Notes: generated by a model from the letters alone, not told the origin. A stretch of 64,000 nt of DNA from Rhizobacter sp. Root1238 (GCF_001425825.1 NZ_LMDM01000023.1:118213-182212); one strand, 5' to 3'. Positions 43,835 through 54,466 are shown, numbered from the stretch's first letter. Made by a program: numbers and translations.

Positions 43835-44788
43835 TCACGGCTTTGCAGCGGGCGCGATCTTGTACGGATGGGCCCGCTCGATGGCTCGCCAATCCATCGG
43901 CTCGGCCTCCTTGGCGGTGGTGGTCGAGGGGGTCGTGCGACGCAATTCAGCTTCGAGCGCCAGATCGAACGGCGACTTGGTTGGCTTTTTCTGCAACTCG
44001 CTCGCCAGCCCGACCCTGGATTTGTACAGCGTCAGCGGGTCCTTGGTGATCGGGGTCAGCTTGATGCTCGCATCGGCGCCGAGGCTGCGCGTTGCGGCGC
44101 TGTTGAGCAGGATGCTGCGCGTGCCGGTGGAATAGTCGGCCGCAGGCTTGTTCCATGGGGTCGCTTCGCCCGCGCTCGGCGAGCGGGGCGACAGCTCTGC
44201 GTCTCGCATGATCCGCGAGAAGCGCTCCAATCCCGGCTCCCTTGCTGCGGCGAGTTGCTTCAAGGCCGGGGCGGCCTGGTCGAACGGTCGCAGAGCAGCA
44301 AAGGGATTTCCCGCCCAGGAGGGCGCCGGGCCGATGACGGCGCGGGCCACCTGCGGGCTCGATTTCAACAGTTCGGCCAATGCGATGTCCAACGTCTTGT
44401 AGACGAACGCGATCGTTCCTCGGTTCGGCTGACAACCCGTCAGTGACAGCTCTTCGCTGACCGGCGCCTCGTAGCCGGGGACGCGGTCGGCACCAGGGGC
44501 GCGCACGATCAATGTGATCGGAGTGGCGTCGTCCGGATCGCAATCGAGCTTGCAGAACGCGAAGCCGGTGGTACTTGAATTGGAAGGACAGGCTTTCTCG
44601 ATCGGCGTATCGGACATCGCGATCGAGAACTTGCCGACGCTGCCGAATGGCAATGGGCTCCCGTTGGAAGAAACCTGCTTCATGACCGTCAGCTGGATCG
44701 ATGTCGACTTCGGCTTGGCCGCAGGCTGCGCTTGAGCCGATGCACCGATGAGCAGCGCCGTGCCAGCCAGCAGTTGGAGGTACGTCAT
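43835..44788 (-). CDS. Secreted protein of unknown function (operon partner 2)
   Basis: The 317-residue protein has a Sec signal peptide (MTYLQLLAGTALLIGASAQA, cleavage before QPAAK). The mature part has Cys-containing segments (EKACPSNSSTTGFAFCKLDC and LSLTGCQPN) that could form disulfides, a beta-rich first half, and a charged helical second half. I recognise no domain. Its start overlaps the stop of the upstream membrane protein by ATGA, so the two products are likely made together and may interact at the periplasmic face. Confidence 0.75.
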   Translation of the reverse strand: MTYLQLLAGTALLIGASAQAQPAAKPKSTSIQLTVMKQVSSNGSPLPFGSVGKFSIAMSDTPIEKACPSNSSTTGFAFCKLDCDPDDATPITLIVRAPGADRVPGYEAPVSEELSLTGCQPNRGTIAFVYKTLDIALAELLKSSPQVARAVIGPAPSWAGNPFAALRPFDQAAPALKQLAAAREPGLERFSRIMRDAELSPRSPSAGEATPWNKPAADYSTGTRSILLNSAATRSLGADASIKLTPITKDPLTLYKSRVGLASELQKKPTKSPFDLALEAELRRTTPSTTTAKEAEPMDWRAIERAHPYKIAPAAKP

Positions 44789-45588
44789 GGTTTGTCTCCC
44801 CATCGCTTGAAGGTCATGACCAGGAGGGTTCCGGCCAGCAGGATGGCGCAGTACGCGCCGAATCGTTGAAGCTTGTCGAGGCGGGCCATCACGTTGAACG
44901 GATTCGGCCCCTCGACGCGGCAAGTCGATGCCTTGGTGGCGTCTGCGATCGAGAACACGACGAGGCGCCCGGCCGCTGACCGACCTTTCGCCGGCTCGGA
45001 AAGCTCCGCGGTGAAGCGGTAGTCGAAATTCGCAGACGGGTAGGGCAAGCGAATGGTCATCGTCTCGGTGGGCTTCAGGATTGTCTGCGGCGCCTCGCAC
45101 AGCTTGCCGGGGCAGGTTTGCCCGGCCAACGGATGGAGGAGCAGGCTCGAGAAAGCCGTTGCGGGTTCGACGAGGATGCCGTCCCGAAACCTGAGCTTGT
45201 TGATCAACTCACCCCTTGTGCGGAACGTGAGGTCGATGGAGTCCGGCGTCTTGCCGGTCATGTAGCCGCGTACTTCGACTTGATTGACGGTTGCCGTGTC
45301 TGCGACCTCCAACACGAAGAGGCAGCCGCCGAAGACAGTCTCCACGGCTTCCTTGAGCCGTGTTTCACTCAACAGCGTCAGCGGTGCGACAAGTGCCAGC
45401 AGCAAGGCGCCGATGGCCCCTCGGCCATGGCGCCGCCAGAGCGACAGGAGCCGGCTTGGCCGCGGCGCTGCCTCAGCGGTTGGGTTGGTGCGCTGGGGCG
45501 CGGCGCGAGTTGCCCGCAGCAACGTACTTCTGCACGCATGAACAACCAGAACCGCACTGCGTTTCAATGGAAATCTCCCGCACGACAA
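44785..45588 (-). CDS. Membrane-anchored protein of unknown function (operon partner 1)
   Basis: The 267-residue protein has one transmembrane helix near residues 57-75 (GAIGALLLALVAPLTLLSET) and another at the C-terminus (GAYCAILLAGTLLVMTFKRW). Between them is a beta-rich domain with paired Cys residues (GQTCPGKLCEAPQTIL) that is probably periplasmic. No family is recognised. The start is uncertain: ATG 45588 gives a basic 50-residue leader. It overlaps the downstream secreted protein gene by ATGA and is divergent from the NTF2-like gene. The DNA is visibly less GC-rich than that of the core genes around it. Confidence 0.7.
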   Translation of the reverse strand: MSCGRFPLKRSAVLVVHACRSTLLRATRAAPQRTNPTAEAAPRPSRLLSLWRRHGRGAIGALLLALVAPLTLLSETRLKEAVETVFGGCLFVLEVADTATVNQVEVRGYMTGKTPDSIDLTFRTRGELINKLRFRDGILVEPATAFSSLLLHPLAGQTCPGKLCEAPQTILKPTETMTIRLPYPSANFDYRFTAELSEPAKGRSAAGRLVVFSIADATKASTCRVEGPNPFNVMARLDKLQRFGAYCAILLAGTLLVMTFKRWGDKP

Positions 45589-45758
45589 CGCGCGATTTTT
45601 GCGGAGCGGCGCCGGTGCAGCATGCTACGTATTGAGGATGCGCGCCTCCAGGCGGCCGGCTTCGGCACGATTGCGCCCGGCGCACAGGACCTTTGCGTTT
45701 GAGTTGTTGCCCGCTGTCGACCCGGCGCCAAAAATCGGGCATCGACTCCACCACTCGC

Positions 45759-46289
45759 ATGAACCGTCTGGCAACCACCTCTTCAGGCCGCAGCAGGCTT
45801 TCGCGCAAGGCGTTGCTGTGCGCCGTGGTGCTCGTGGCCCTCCATTCATCCCGAACGAGCGCCTTCATGACACCGGACGCCTGGAATTTCCCTTCTGCCG
45901 ACGAGCGGCAGCGCATCGACGCCGTGCTCGAGACCTACACCAGCAGCGTCTCGGCCGGCGACTCGCAACGCTTCGAGTCGCAATTGCTCGACTTGAAGAT
46001 TCCGTTCAGCGGGGTGTGGAGCGAACTGCCTGCTTCGGCGAACCTGGTCACCATCCAGGATTACGCCGGCTTCAGGAAATCCATCTTCGAAAGCGGCAAG
46101 CAGTTCAAGCAGCGCTTCAGCAACATCCGGATCGAGCAGGTCGGCAGCGTGGCGCAGGTCTCGCTCGACTACGAGACGGCATTGAAGGATGCAGCCTTCG
46201 ACGGCAAGGGCTGGAAGGTCCTTCACCTGCTGAAGGTCGATGGCCGTTGGAAGATCGCCAGCGAATTCTTCACCCGCTATCCGCGCTGA
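45759..46289 (+). CDS. Exported NTF2-like/SnoaL-type protein
   Basis: The 176-residue protein has a hydrophobic leader (RKALLCAVVLVALHSSRTSA) that is probably a signal peptide. The domain that follows is typical of the DUF4440/NTF2-like group: DERQRIDAVLETYTSSVSAG at the start and GWKVLHLLKVDGRWKIASEF at the end. These cone-shaped folds bind small molecules; some are enzymes. The start is set at ATG 45759, since the longer frame begins at a TTG without a ribosome site. The LysR gene begins 40 bases after its stop, so the two may share a transcript. Confidence 0.78.
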   Translation: MNRLATTSSGRSRLSRKALLCAVVLVALHSSRTSAFMTPDAWNFPSADERQRIDAVLETYTSSVSAGDSQRFESQLLDLKIPFSGVWSELPASANLVTIQDYAGFRKSIFESGKQFKQRFSNIRIEQVGSVAQVSLDYETALKDAAFDGKGWKVLHLLKVDGRWKIASEFFTRYPR

Positions 46290-46329
46290 TCTGCCGGGGC
46301 ACGGGCATCGGGCGGAGAATGCCCTGACG

Positions 46330-47217
46330 ATGCAGTTGTTCAATGAAATGGCCGCCTTCGCGCAGGTGGTGCGCTGCGGCGGCTTCTCTCAGGCCGCGCG
46401 CGCACTGGGCGTGGAGCCGTCGTCGATGAGCCGCAGCGTGGCGCGCCTCGAGAAATCGCTCGGTGCGCGGCTGCTGGTGCGCAACAGCCGCGCGCTGGCC
46501 TTGACCGAGATGGGCAGCCACATCCACGCGGAATGCGAGAAGCTGCTTGCCGCCGCGCGCAACGTGCAGGACCTGGCCGGCCACTACGGCAGCAGCGCCG
46601 CGGGCCTGCTGAAGCTGTCGGTGCCGGTCGCTTTCGGGCAGGTGTGGCTCGCACCCAGGTTGGCGGGCTTCATCGACGCGTTTCCGGACGTCGACCTGCA
46701 ACTGGTGTTCGACGACCGCCCGATCGACCTGATCGATGAACGGGTCGACGTCGCGGTGCGCATCACGACGGCACCGCCGCCCGGCTTTGCCGCGCTGCGG
46801 CTGTGTGCCGTGCCCTACCTGTTGATTGCGTCCCCCGGCTACATCGAGGCGCACGGCGCTCCGCAGCGGCCGGAAGAACTCACGGTGCATCGCTGCCTTC
46901 ACCTCGGTTTCGGCGCCTTCGGCCCGGCGTGGCCGTTCAAGCGCGGCGATGAAACCCTTGCCGTGACGGTCTCGGGTCGGTATTCGATCGGCAACAGCCT
47001 GGCGTTGGCCACGGCCGTGGCCAGCGGCGCAGGCATCGGGCTGGTTCCCGGGTTCAGTGCGGCGCAGGGCCTGGCCGACGGAACGCTGGTGCCCGTGTTG
47101 CCTGAATGGCAACTTGTCGACACCTATCAGCGTTCGGCCTACCTGATCTATGCCGCCGGGCCGCACCTGGCGCCGAAGATCCGGGCCTTGCTGGATTTCA
47201 TCGGTGCCGCCCTGTAG
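46330..47217 (+). CDS. LysR-family transcriptional regulator
   Basis: The 295-residue protein has an N-terminal HTH (MAAFAQVVRCGGFSQAARAL then VEPSSMSRSVARLEKSLG) and an effector domain of the CrgA/DsdC-like subgroup (LLKLSVPVAFGQVWLAPRL, ERVDVAVRI, LALATAVASGAGIGLVPGF). ATG 46330 gives the canonical start; the frame from 46240 overlaps the upstream gene. No divergent target is adjacent. The upstream NTF2-like gene or the downstream SGNH hydrolase gene could be targets, but this is inference. Confidence 0.93.
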   Translation: MQLFNEMAAFAQVVRCGGFSQAARALGVEPSSMSRSVARLEKSLGARLLVRNSRALALTEMGSHIHAECEKLLAAARNVQDLAGHYGSSAAGLLKLSVPVAFGQVWLAPRLAGFIDAFPDVDLQLVFDDRPIDLIDERVDVAVRITTAPPPGFAALRLCAVPYLLIASPGYIEAHGAPQRPEELTVHRCLHLGFGAFGPAWPFKRGDETLAVTVSGRYSIGNSLALATAVASGAGIGLVPGFSAAQGLADGTLVPVLPEWQLVDTYQRSAYLIYAAGPHLAPKIRALLDFIGAAL

Positions 47218-47291
47218 CGCCCCGGGTCACGGGGGGTCAACCGGGCCGGCCTGGAGTACACCAGAGGCTGCTGCGCCCACCAGGAGTCTCC

Positions 47292-48185
47292 ATGAGCACC
47301 GATTTCCGCGCCCAGATCATCGCCCCCGCTGCGGCCTATGGGCAGGGCGACACCGGGTTGTTCCCGTTCGACCTGTTCGATCGCCAGTGCCTCGCGCAGG
47401 GCGATTCGTGGTTCTCGATCGGCTCGATTCCGCCGGGCCTGACGAGCAACGTGCTGGCCGAGCTGTGGCTGTCGCACTCGGCGGTGATCGTCAACTGCGC
47501 GCGGCCGGGCAAGACGCTCGCGCACATGGCCGACACCTTGTCGGAGACGATGTTCCTGCGGCTGCTGCGCGGCCCGTCGTCGTTCCGCTGGGACGCGATC
47601 CTGCTGTCCGGCGGCGGCAACGACCTGATCGATGCCGCGTCGGTCGGCCCCGATGCGCCGCGCGATCGGCGCCTGCTGTTGCGCGCCGACGAGCGCGCGG
47701 CCCTGCCGGCCGACGCGGCGGGCTACCTCAGCGGCGACGGCTGGCACACCTTCGAGCAGCACCTGGGCGAGGTCTTCGCGCACTTCATCGACGAACGCGC
47801 GTCGGGGCAGAACTGGCACACGCCGACGCTGCTGCACAACTATGCGCCGCTGGTGCCGCGGGCGGCGGGCGCGGGGTTGATCAGCGGGCCGTGGCTGCAG
47901 CCGGCGTTCGCGGCCTTCGGCATCCCGCTCGACGACTGGGGCAGCGTGTCGGCCGAACTGATGCGGCGGCTCGACCGGCTGCTGCGCCAGCTGGTGGACG
48001 CGCACCGGGCGGCGGATCCGGCCGACACGCTGGTCGTCGTCGACACGCAAGCGGCCGGGCTGGTGCCCGCGGACCCGACGGCCGACGGCGTCTCGGGCGA
48101 CTGGCAGAACGAGATCCACCCGACGCGCGAGGGTTACAAGAAGTTGGCGGTGGCGTGGCGGGCGGCGTTGGACCCGTTGCTATGA
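47292..48185 (+). CDS. SGNH/GDSL-family hydrolase
   Basis: The 297-residue protein shows the SGNH blocks: nucleophile Ser in AQGDSWFSIGS (block I), GGGNDLIDAASV (block III, with the Asn of the oxyanion hole) and NEIHPTREGYKKLA with the catalytic His (block V, where Glu replaces the usual Asp). These enzymes are esterases or lipases. No signal peptide is seen, so a cytoplasmic role is likely. CAGGAG sits 6 bases before ATG 47292. The 3' end overlaps the convergent DUF1203 gene by 6 bases. Confidence 0.85.
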   Translation: MSTDFRAQIIAPAAAYGQGDTGLFPFDLFDRQCLAQGDSWFSIGSIPPGLTSNVLAELWLSHSAVIVNCARPGKTLAHMADTLSETMFLRLLRGPSSFRWDAILLSGGGNDLIDAASVGPDAPRDRRLLLRADERAALPADAAGYLSGDGWHTFEQHLGEVFAHFIDERASGQNWHTPTLLHNYAPLVPRAAGAGLISGPWLQPAFAAFGIPLDDWGSVSAELMRRLDRLLRQLVDAHRAADPADTLVVVDTQAAGLVPADPTADGVSGDWQNEIHPTREGYKKLAVAWRAALDPLL

Positions 48186-48665
48186 CTGCTGCGGCTCGGC
48201 GCGATCTACGCGGCATGCGAAGCAGCCGCGCTTCGCGAAATGCAGGTGGATGTAGGCGACCGCGGGATGGCCGAAGAGGCGTCGGATTTCGTCGGCGATC
48301 TCGGTGCCGTCGCGCACGCTGGCCTCGATGATCATGTCGGCGCGGTCGTAGGCGCGCACCGACAGCAGCCGCGTGCTCAGGTAGGGCGGCACCTGGTCGG
48401 CCGGTAGCACGCGCTGCAACGCGCCCCGCCGCACGAAGATCGGCCCCGACGCGCGATAGGGCGAGGCGGCAGGCTGGTGCTCGAACGGCAGCAGGAGCAA
48501 CTCGTCGCCTTGCGTGGCGTCTTCGAGGCTGATGCGGCACGGGTAGCCGGTGCTTTCAGCGGCGATGCAGCGCTGCGCGCCGTGGTGCGCGAGTGCGTCG
48601 TCGGACAGCTCGAACAGCGCGGCGAAGGGGGCGGCGGGCAGGGCTGCCAATTGGAAGTGGTGCAT
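48180..48665 (-). CDS. DUF1203 domain protein
   Basis: The 161-residue protein matches DUF1203 over its full length: the opening FQLAALPAAPFAALFELSDD, then GYPCRISLEDA, LLLLPFEHQPAASPYRASGP and a C-terminal HLHFAKRGCFACR. The function is unknown; the conserved Cys and His pattern suggests metal or cofactor binding (inference). It is convergent with the SGNH hydrolase and divergent from the cation transporter. Confidence 0.9.
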   Translation of the reverse strand: MHHFQLAALPAAPFAALFELSDDALAHHGAQRCIAAESTGYPCRISLEDATQGDELLLLPFEHQPAASPYRASGPIFVRRGALQRVLPADQVPPYLSTRLLSVRAYDRADMIIEASVRDGTEIADEIRRLFGHPAVAYIHLHFAKRGCFACRVDRAEPQQS

Positions 48666-48814
48666 GAGGGTGTCCGGTGGTGGAAAGACCCGCCATCGTC
48701 GCCGCCTGCCGGCGTGGGGGCTCGCCGGTTTCGGCCGTGGAATTCGGTGTGCCCTGCAGCAGGAATGCAGATTGCCCAGCCCCCGAAACCGACCTGCAGA
48801 ACGAGGAGGGCGCA

Positions 48815-49717
48815 GTGGCCGAGTCCCGCATCGCGATCTACGGTGCGATCGCCGCCAACGTGGCGATCGCGATCACCAAGTTCACCGTGGCCGGCATCAC
48901 CGGCAGCTCGGCGATGCTGTCCGAGGGCATCCACTCGGGTGTCGATACCTTCAACGGCGTGCTGCTGCTCGTCGGCTTGCGCCTGAGCCGCCGGCCGGCC
49001 ACCGAGGAGCATCCGTTCGGCCATGGCAAGGAGCTGTACTTCTGGAGCCTGATCGTCGCGGTGCTGATCTTCGGGTTGGGCGGCGGCATCTCGTTCTACG
49101 AGGGCGTGCAGCACGTGCGCGATCCGGTCCCGCTGAAGGACGCCGGCTGGAACTACGTGGTGCTGGCGCTGGCCTTCGTCTTCGAAGGCACGAGCTTCCT
49201 GGTGGCGCTGCAGCAGTTCCTGAAGGCGGCGGGCAAGACGCCGTTCTGGGAAGCCTTGCACCGCAGCAAGGACCCGACCACCTACACCGTGCTCGCCGAA
49301 GATTCGGCCGCGCTGATCGGCCTGCTGATCGCGGCGGCCGGCATCGCGCTGAGCCACCGGCTGGACATGCCGGTGCTCGACGGCGTGGCGTCGATGCTGA
49401 TCGGCGTGCTGCTGGCCGGCGTGGCGGTGCTGTTGATCGCGGAATCGCGAGGCCTGCTGATCGGCGAGGGCATCCGCCCGGAGACGGCGCGGGCGATCTG
49501 CAAGCTGGCGCTGGCGCACCCCGGTGTCAGCGGCGTCGGGCGGATCCTGTCGATGTACATCGGGCCCGACGACGTGCTGGTGACGATGGACCTGGATTTC
49601 GCGCCGGGGGTCAGCGCGGCCGATGCAGCGGCGGCCGCCGCGGCGCTGCAAGGGCAGGTGCGGGCGGCCTACCCGACGATCAAGCGCTTGTTCATCGAGG
49701 CGGCGGCGGTGACTTAG
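48815..49717 (+). CDS. Cation diffusion facilitator (CDF) transporter
   Basis: The 300-residue protein has six hydrophobic helices with CDF features: GSSAMLSEGIHSGVDTFNGV (HxxxD of the metal site), the loop EEHPFGHGKELYFW, helix V TVLAEDSAALIGLLIAAAGI, and a C-terminal cytoplasmic ferredoxin-like domain (HPGVSGVGRILSMYIGPDDV). CDF proteins exchange Zn, Fe, Mn or Co for protons across the inner membrane; the metal cannot be called here. GTG 48815 is chosen because GAGGAGGG lies directly upstream; the frame from 48677 has no family character. Confidence 0.92.
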   Translation: MAESRIAIYGAIAANVAIAITKFTVAGITGSSAMLSEGIHSGVDTFNGVLLLVGLRLSRRPATEEHPFGHGKELYFWSLIVAVLIFGLGGGISFYEGVQHVRDPVPLKDAGWNYVVLALAFVFEGTSFLVALQQFLKAAGKTPFWEALHRSKDPTTYTVLAEDSAALIGLLIAAAGIALSHRLDMPVLDGVASMLIGVLLAGVAVLLIAESRGLLIGEGIRPETARAICKLALAHPGVSGVGRILSMYIGPDDVLVTMDLDFAPGVSAADAAAAAAALQGQVRAAYPTIKRLFIEAAAVT

Positions 49718-49735
49718 GCGGCGATCGACCGGGCA

Positions 49736-52700
49736 TCATCGCGACAGGTTCTCGGGGGTCATCCCGAGTCGACCGACGATCCGGGCCTGCAGCTCCGGAC
49801 CGACGCGGCGAAATCCCATGAGCCTTGCAGCGGTTCGAACCAGGTCGGTGTGATCGCCTCCGCCGTTGTCGTTGCGCGCCATCTGCAAGGCCGCATCGAT
49901 CTCGATGGGCGAGATGACGTCCGGCTTCACGGTCGCACCGCTTTCCGCGCCGCGGTCGCGAACGGGTGGCGCTTCGGCCTGGGCTTGCGTGAACCAGAAG
50001 ATGCCGTCGGAGCGCAGTTCGGCATACCGCGTCAGGGCGCTCTCCAACGCCGCGCGCGTGGCCTCGAGGATGCGAGCGCCCGATCGCTCTTTGCCAAAGC
50101 TCGTCGCAATGCGCCGTGCGATTTCCTCGACATGGATCGGCCCTTCGGCTGTCACGATCCGCTGCGCGAGGTCGGCCAGCACCGAGGGACGGACCTCGTG
50201 GGGCTCCTGGCGGCCCTCCACCGGGAACACGGCGCGCTGGTAGGCCGGCATCTGGCGCTCGACGACGTCGGGAATCCGGATCGGCTCCGCCGCCGCCGCA
50301 CGATCCTCCGTCGGCTTCGGCCCGTTCCGGTTGGCGCCTTGAATGCGAACTCCCCCTTCGGCTGCATCGCGTGCCGCGGCCAGCGCGGCGCGCAGCCGCT
50401 CGATCTCCGCCTGCCGGTCATGGAACCAGTCCGTGCTCCAGATCCGATGGAAGCGCCAGCCGAGTTGCTCCAGCACGTCCTGGCGCAGCCGATCCCGCTC
50501 GCGCGCCCACAAGGCGCCGTGGTAGGTGGCGCCGTCGCATTCCACGGCGAGCAGGTAGGTCGATGGCTTGTCGGCATGGCGCACGCCGATGTCGATGCGA
50601 AAGCCCGGCGAGCCCACGTGGGGATCGGCGAGAAAGCCGCAACTGCGGATGACATCTGCCACGTCCGCCTCGAACGGCGAGTCCGCAGCCAGGCCGGTCG
50701 GAACGCCCACTTCGGCATGGCCATTCTTCGCGAACTCGAGAAAGCGCTTGAGGATGCGAGGGCCCTCGCCAGCCGCCCGGCTCACGTCGATGTCGCCCGG
50801 ATCGAATGACGCGAAGATCTCGCATCGGATGCGAGCCCGGGTGAACAGCACATTCAGGCGGCGCTCGCCCCCCTCGCCGTTCACCGGGCCGAAGGACATG
50901 CTGGACAGCCTGCCCCCGGCGATGGCCGGACCGTATCCCACGCTGATCAGGATCACATCGCGCTCGTCGCCTTGGACGTTCTCGATGTTCTTGATGAAAA
51001 CGTCCTCGTGCTGGCCTTCCCGCAGGAAGGCGTCGAGCGTCGAATCGCTGCGCCTGGCCAGCTCGAGCAGCTCGGTGATCAGGTTCCGTTGGGCGAAGGA
51101 AAAGGTGACGATGCCCAGCGACAGGCCTGGATGAGCGCGGGCGTGCTCGGCCACCCTGGCCACGATCGCTTCGCCTTCCTTGCGGTTGTGGCGCTTTCCT
51201 CCCTTGTCGTAGACGCCCGCCACGCGGGTGAAGCAGAGGCCGTAGGCGGCATCCTCCTGCAATGGCGAGGGCGGCAGCACGAGCCCGTTGTCGTAGAACT
51301 CGCGATTCGAGACCTCGATCAACGAGGGGTCCCGGGAGCGGTAGTGCCAGCGCAGCATGCGCGAGCCGAGGCCGCGCGCTTCGCACAAGCTCAGGATGCT
51401 TTCCATCGTGGCGAGCCTGGCGGCCCCACCGAGCAGGTCGGGCCCGAGATCCTCGTCGTCGCCCTCGTGCTCGTCTTCCTCGTCGGCGAGCACGCGATCG
51501 AAGAAGGAAGACGGAGGAAGTTGCTTCTTGTCGCCGACCACGATGATCTGCCCCGCGCGCGCGATCGCGCCGAGGGCATCCTCCGGGCGCACTTGCGACG
51601 CTTCGTCAATGACGAGCAGGTCGAACGAGAGCACGCCGGGCGGAAGGAACTGCGCCACCGAGATGGGGCTCATCAGCAGCACCGGCTTGATCCGCTGCAC
51701 GGCGGTGCCTGCCCGTTCGAACAGGCGCCGGATCGCCAGGTGGCCGCGCTTCTTGCCGATCTCGCCCCGGATGATCTTCATCTCGCCCTGTGCACCCTGC
51801 GGTACCTGCGCGAGGTGTCCGGCGAGGATGGCGGCCACGTTCTCGCCGAGGCGCTTGCGTTCGAGCGAGGCGAACGTCGCCACGAGATCATGGCGCCTTG
51901 TCCTGGCGATGTTCTTCAGCGCCGGCGAGCCGTCGAGCGCGAGCTTCCACAGGTGCTCGGCACGCGCGAACTGCAGTTCCACGGCTGCCGCCTCGCCGTC
52001 CAGTTCGCCTGAGCGCATCCTGTCGGCGAGCGCCGCCATCCCGGCCGTTTCGAGCGACTGGCGCAGGCGCGCCATCTGCACCCAGGATGCATACCGGCCC
52101 ACCGCTTCGGCCATCTGTCCGAAGCGTCGCGAGACGACGCCGAGGTCGGCGGTCTCGATGTCGTTCGCGCCCAGCGCCGCCGGGTCCAGGTCCAGCAGGC
52201 CATTGACCGTTCCGAGCGTCGATCGGCAGACCGGTTCCGCCTGGCGCAGGGCTTCGCGCATCGCTGTGGCGGCATCTGCGCGCTCCGCGAGCGCCAGCAT
52301 CCGTTCCGGCGCTGCGGCAACGGGCGATTCGCGAAGCCTCTCGCACCACCGGGCAACCGCCAGGAGCCGCGCGAACTGCGTCTGCTCCGCGCGCCAGGCG
52401 TCGCCAAGGACGCGGCTGCAATGCTCGCGATCCCCCTCCCACAACGCCTTCGCGGACTTGACAGCGCCCAGGCTGTCGACGAGCGCGACCCTGTCGGCGG
52501 CCAGTTTCGGCATCGGTCCTCGCAGCAGGCCACCGAGTTCGCGTGAGGCCCGCCGGTAGGCGCCGCCCCAGCGGGCGAAGAAGGATCGAGTGCCTGCGAC
52601 CAGAGGAGCCCGCAGGACGTCGAGCGGGTGCTCGAATGCCGCCTCGACGAACAGCGGCTGCGCTTCATCGCGCAAAGTTCGCCACGCCACCCCGGCCTGG

Positions 52701-54466
52701 AGCGCTTCGCGCAGCCGGGACAGGTCCGGCGACGTGAGCATGGCGTGCGCGATGCCCGGCGCGTCGGCAGGCAGGCCCTGCAGCCGCGCAAGCAGGTCTG
52801 CCACAGGGGCCGACGTGGCCAGCGCGATCGCTTCCGTCGCGCCCAGGGCTTCGATGGGCGTGTGCAGCGCCGCCGCCATCGCCGATGCCGCACGCTGCGC
52901 CTCGAGGAGCGTCGCGGGCAACCGCGCCAGGTCGACGGGCTGCAGGTCGAGATGGCGCGTGCCCTCGAACGGATGCTCGCCCGTCGGCCTTTCGATGACG
53001 AGACGCTCGTGGTGCTGCCTGATCGTGACGAGCAGCGCGGCTTCCTCCTCCCGCGTCATGGACGCGAGCGCCTGCCCATCAAGGCGCGGCGGTGGGGAGC
53101 CTGCCGCGACGAACCGGGACTGGCGGCCAATGACGCTGTAAGGCGTTTCTCCCGTCGCACCGATGGGCCGATGCAGCGCCTCGGCAATGTCGTTCAGGCG
53201 GTCACGCGTTTCCCGCAACGCGAGCGGATCGCCGGGAAGGTCGGGAATCGCACTCGATTGCGTCATCGTCCATGCGAGCTCCGCCAGGACGGACTTCTTG
53301 TTGGCGCTGCGGGAATGCAGTTCGAGGCAGATGTCGCGCAGGCCGACCTTCAACAGGCGGTCGTGCACGACCGAGAGCGCCGCCATCTTCTCGGCGAGAA
53401 AGAGCACGCGCTTTCCCTCCTTGGCCGCCGCGGCGATGATGTTGGTGATCGTCTGGCTCTTGCCGGTTCCGGGTGGGCCCTGCACCACGAGGTTGCGTCC
53501 CGAGCGAGCCTCCTCGATCACCTTGGTTTGCGACGCGTCGGCGTCGACAACGTGGAACAGCCGGTCCGGCGGCAGCAGGTCGTCGAGCCGATCGCCCGGC
53601 TGGAACAGCGGCACTTCGCTCTCGAAGCCTTCGTAGAGCAGCCCGCGGGTGAGCGCGTGATCGGCCAGTGCGCCGTCCGGCTACGCGTCCACGGCGAGAT
53701 CGAGGTACATGAGCAGCTTGTTGAAGCTGAAGAACCCGACCTGCATTCCGTTCCGGTCGATCTTCCATCGCTCACGCTGGGCGATCACGGCGTCGACCAG
53801 CGCGAAGTAATCGCTCGGCCGCCACTCTTCACCGATCTCGAGCTCCGGCAAGCCGATTCCGAAATCGTCCATCAGGCGCTGCTTCAGCGGGAGGTTCGTC
53901 ATGACGTCCTCTTCGCGCATGCGGACGTCATAGGTCGACGTGCGGGCGTTGCGGACGAGCTCGATCGGCAGCAGCACGAGGGGCGCCTCCCTCGGCACGT
54001 CCGAGGCCTCGTCCTCGAACCAGGTCAGGAAACCCATGGCGATGTAGAGAATGTTGACGCCGGACTCCTCCTCCGCCGTCTGCGCCTCGCGTGCCATCTT
54101 CAGCAGCTTCTTCTGCAGCGCCTCGGGGCCGAGGCGGGTATCGAGCTGCGCGTCGACGAAGCGCTCCTCGTCGGCACCCTCGTGGCCTGTCTCGGGAAAG
54201 GCGATCTCTGCGGTGTCCTTGTCGCCATCGCGCCCGATCGCGCGAAACTTCATCGCCTTGCCCGACGACAGGACCGAATGCACATCGTCGGAGCGTTCGT
54301 CGACGATGTTCAGCACGTTGCCGCGGGTGTTCGCCCGGTTGACGTGCACGAGGCGATTCCTCGTTCCGGTCTCGACCAGCCTTCGCCGCGTCTCGTCGAA
54401 GAGCCGGGATATCGCGCTCCGGGCCCCTTCGTCTTCGGGCCCCTGCGCTGTCGTCGATGTCGCCAT
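49736..54466 (-). pseudogene. DUF4011 / SF1 helicase / endonuclease / DUF3320 gene, broken by an in-frame amber codon
   Basis: Both halves are in the same frame and separated only by a TAG at 53683-53681. The first half (53681-54466, 261 residues, GGGAGA before ATG) is the DUF4011 region (ISRLFDETRRRLVETGTRNR, FFSFNKLLMYLDL). The second half (open from GTG 53614 to 49736, 1292 residues) has Walker A VVQGPPGTGKSQTITNIIA, Walker B LLVIDEASQVRPEDALG, a C-terminal helicase lobe (VQGDERDVILISVGYG, NVLFTRAR), a Vsr/MTES_1575-like endonuclease (FRIDIGVRH, LLAVECDGATYHG) and DUF3320. The intact protein would be about 1576 residues. These large helicase-nucleases are common in defence islands. The amber falls where relatives usually have Trp before Pro, so TGG to TAG is the simplest cause. 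Confidence 0.85.
53681..53683 (-). other. In-frame amber codon interrupting the helicase gene
   Basis: TAG (CTA on the plus strand) separates LLMYLDLAVDA from PDGALADHALTRGLLYEGF. Both sides keep the family alignment without any frame change, so one base substitution (or a base-call error) explains the break. A 23-residue stretch downstream of the stop is coding-like even though it precedes the next possible start. Confidence 0.9.

Noticed and set aside
49736-54466. A frameshift separating two helicase genes
   Set aside because: The two parts are in the same frame (distances divisible by three), so the break is a nonsense codon only.
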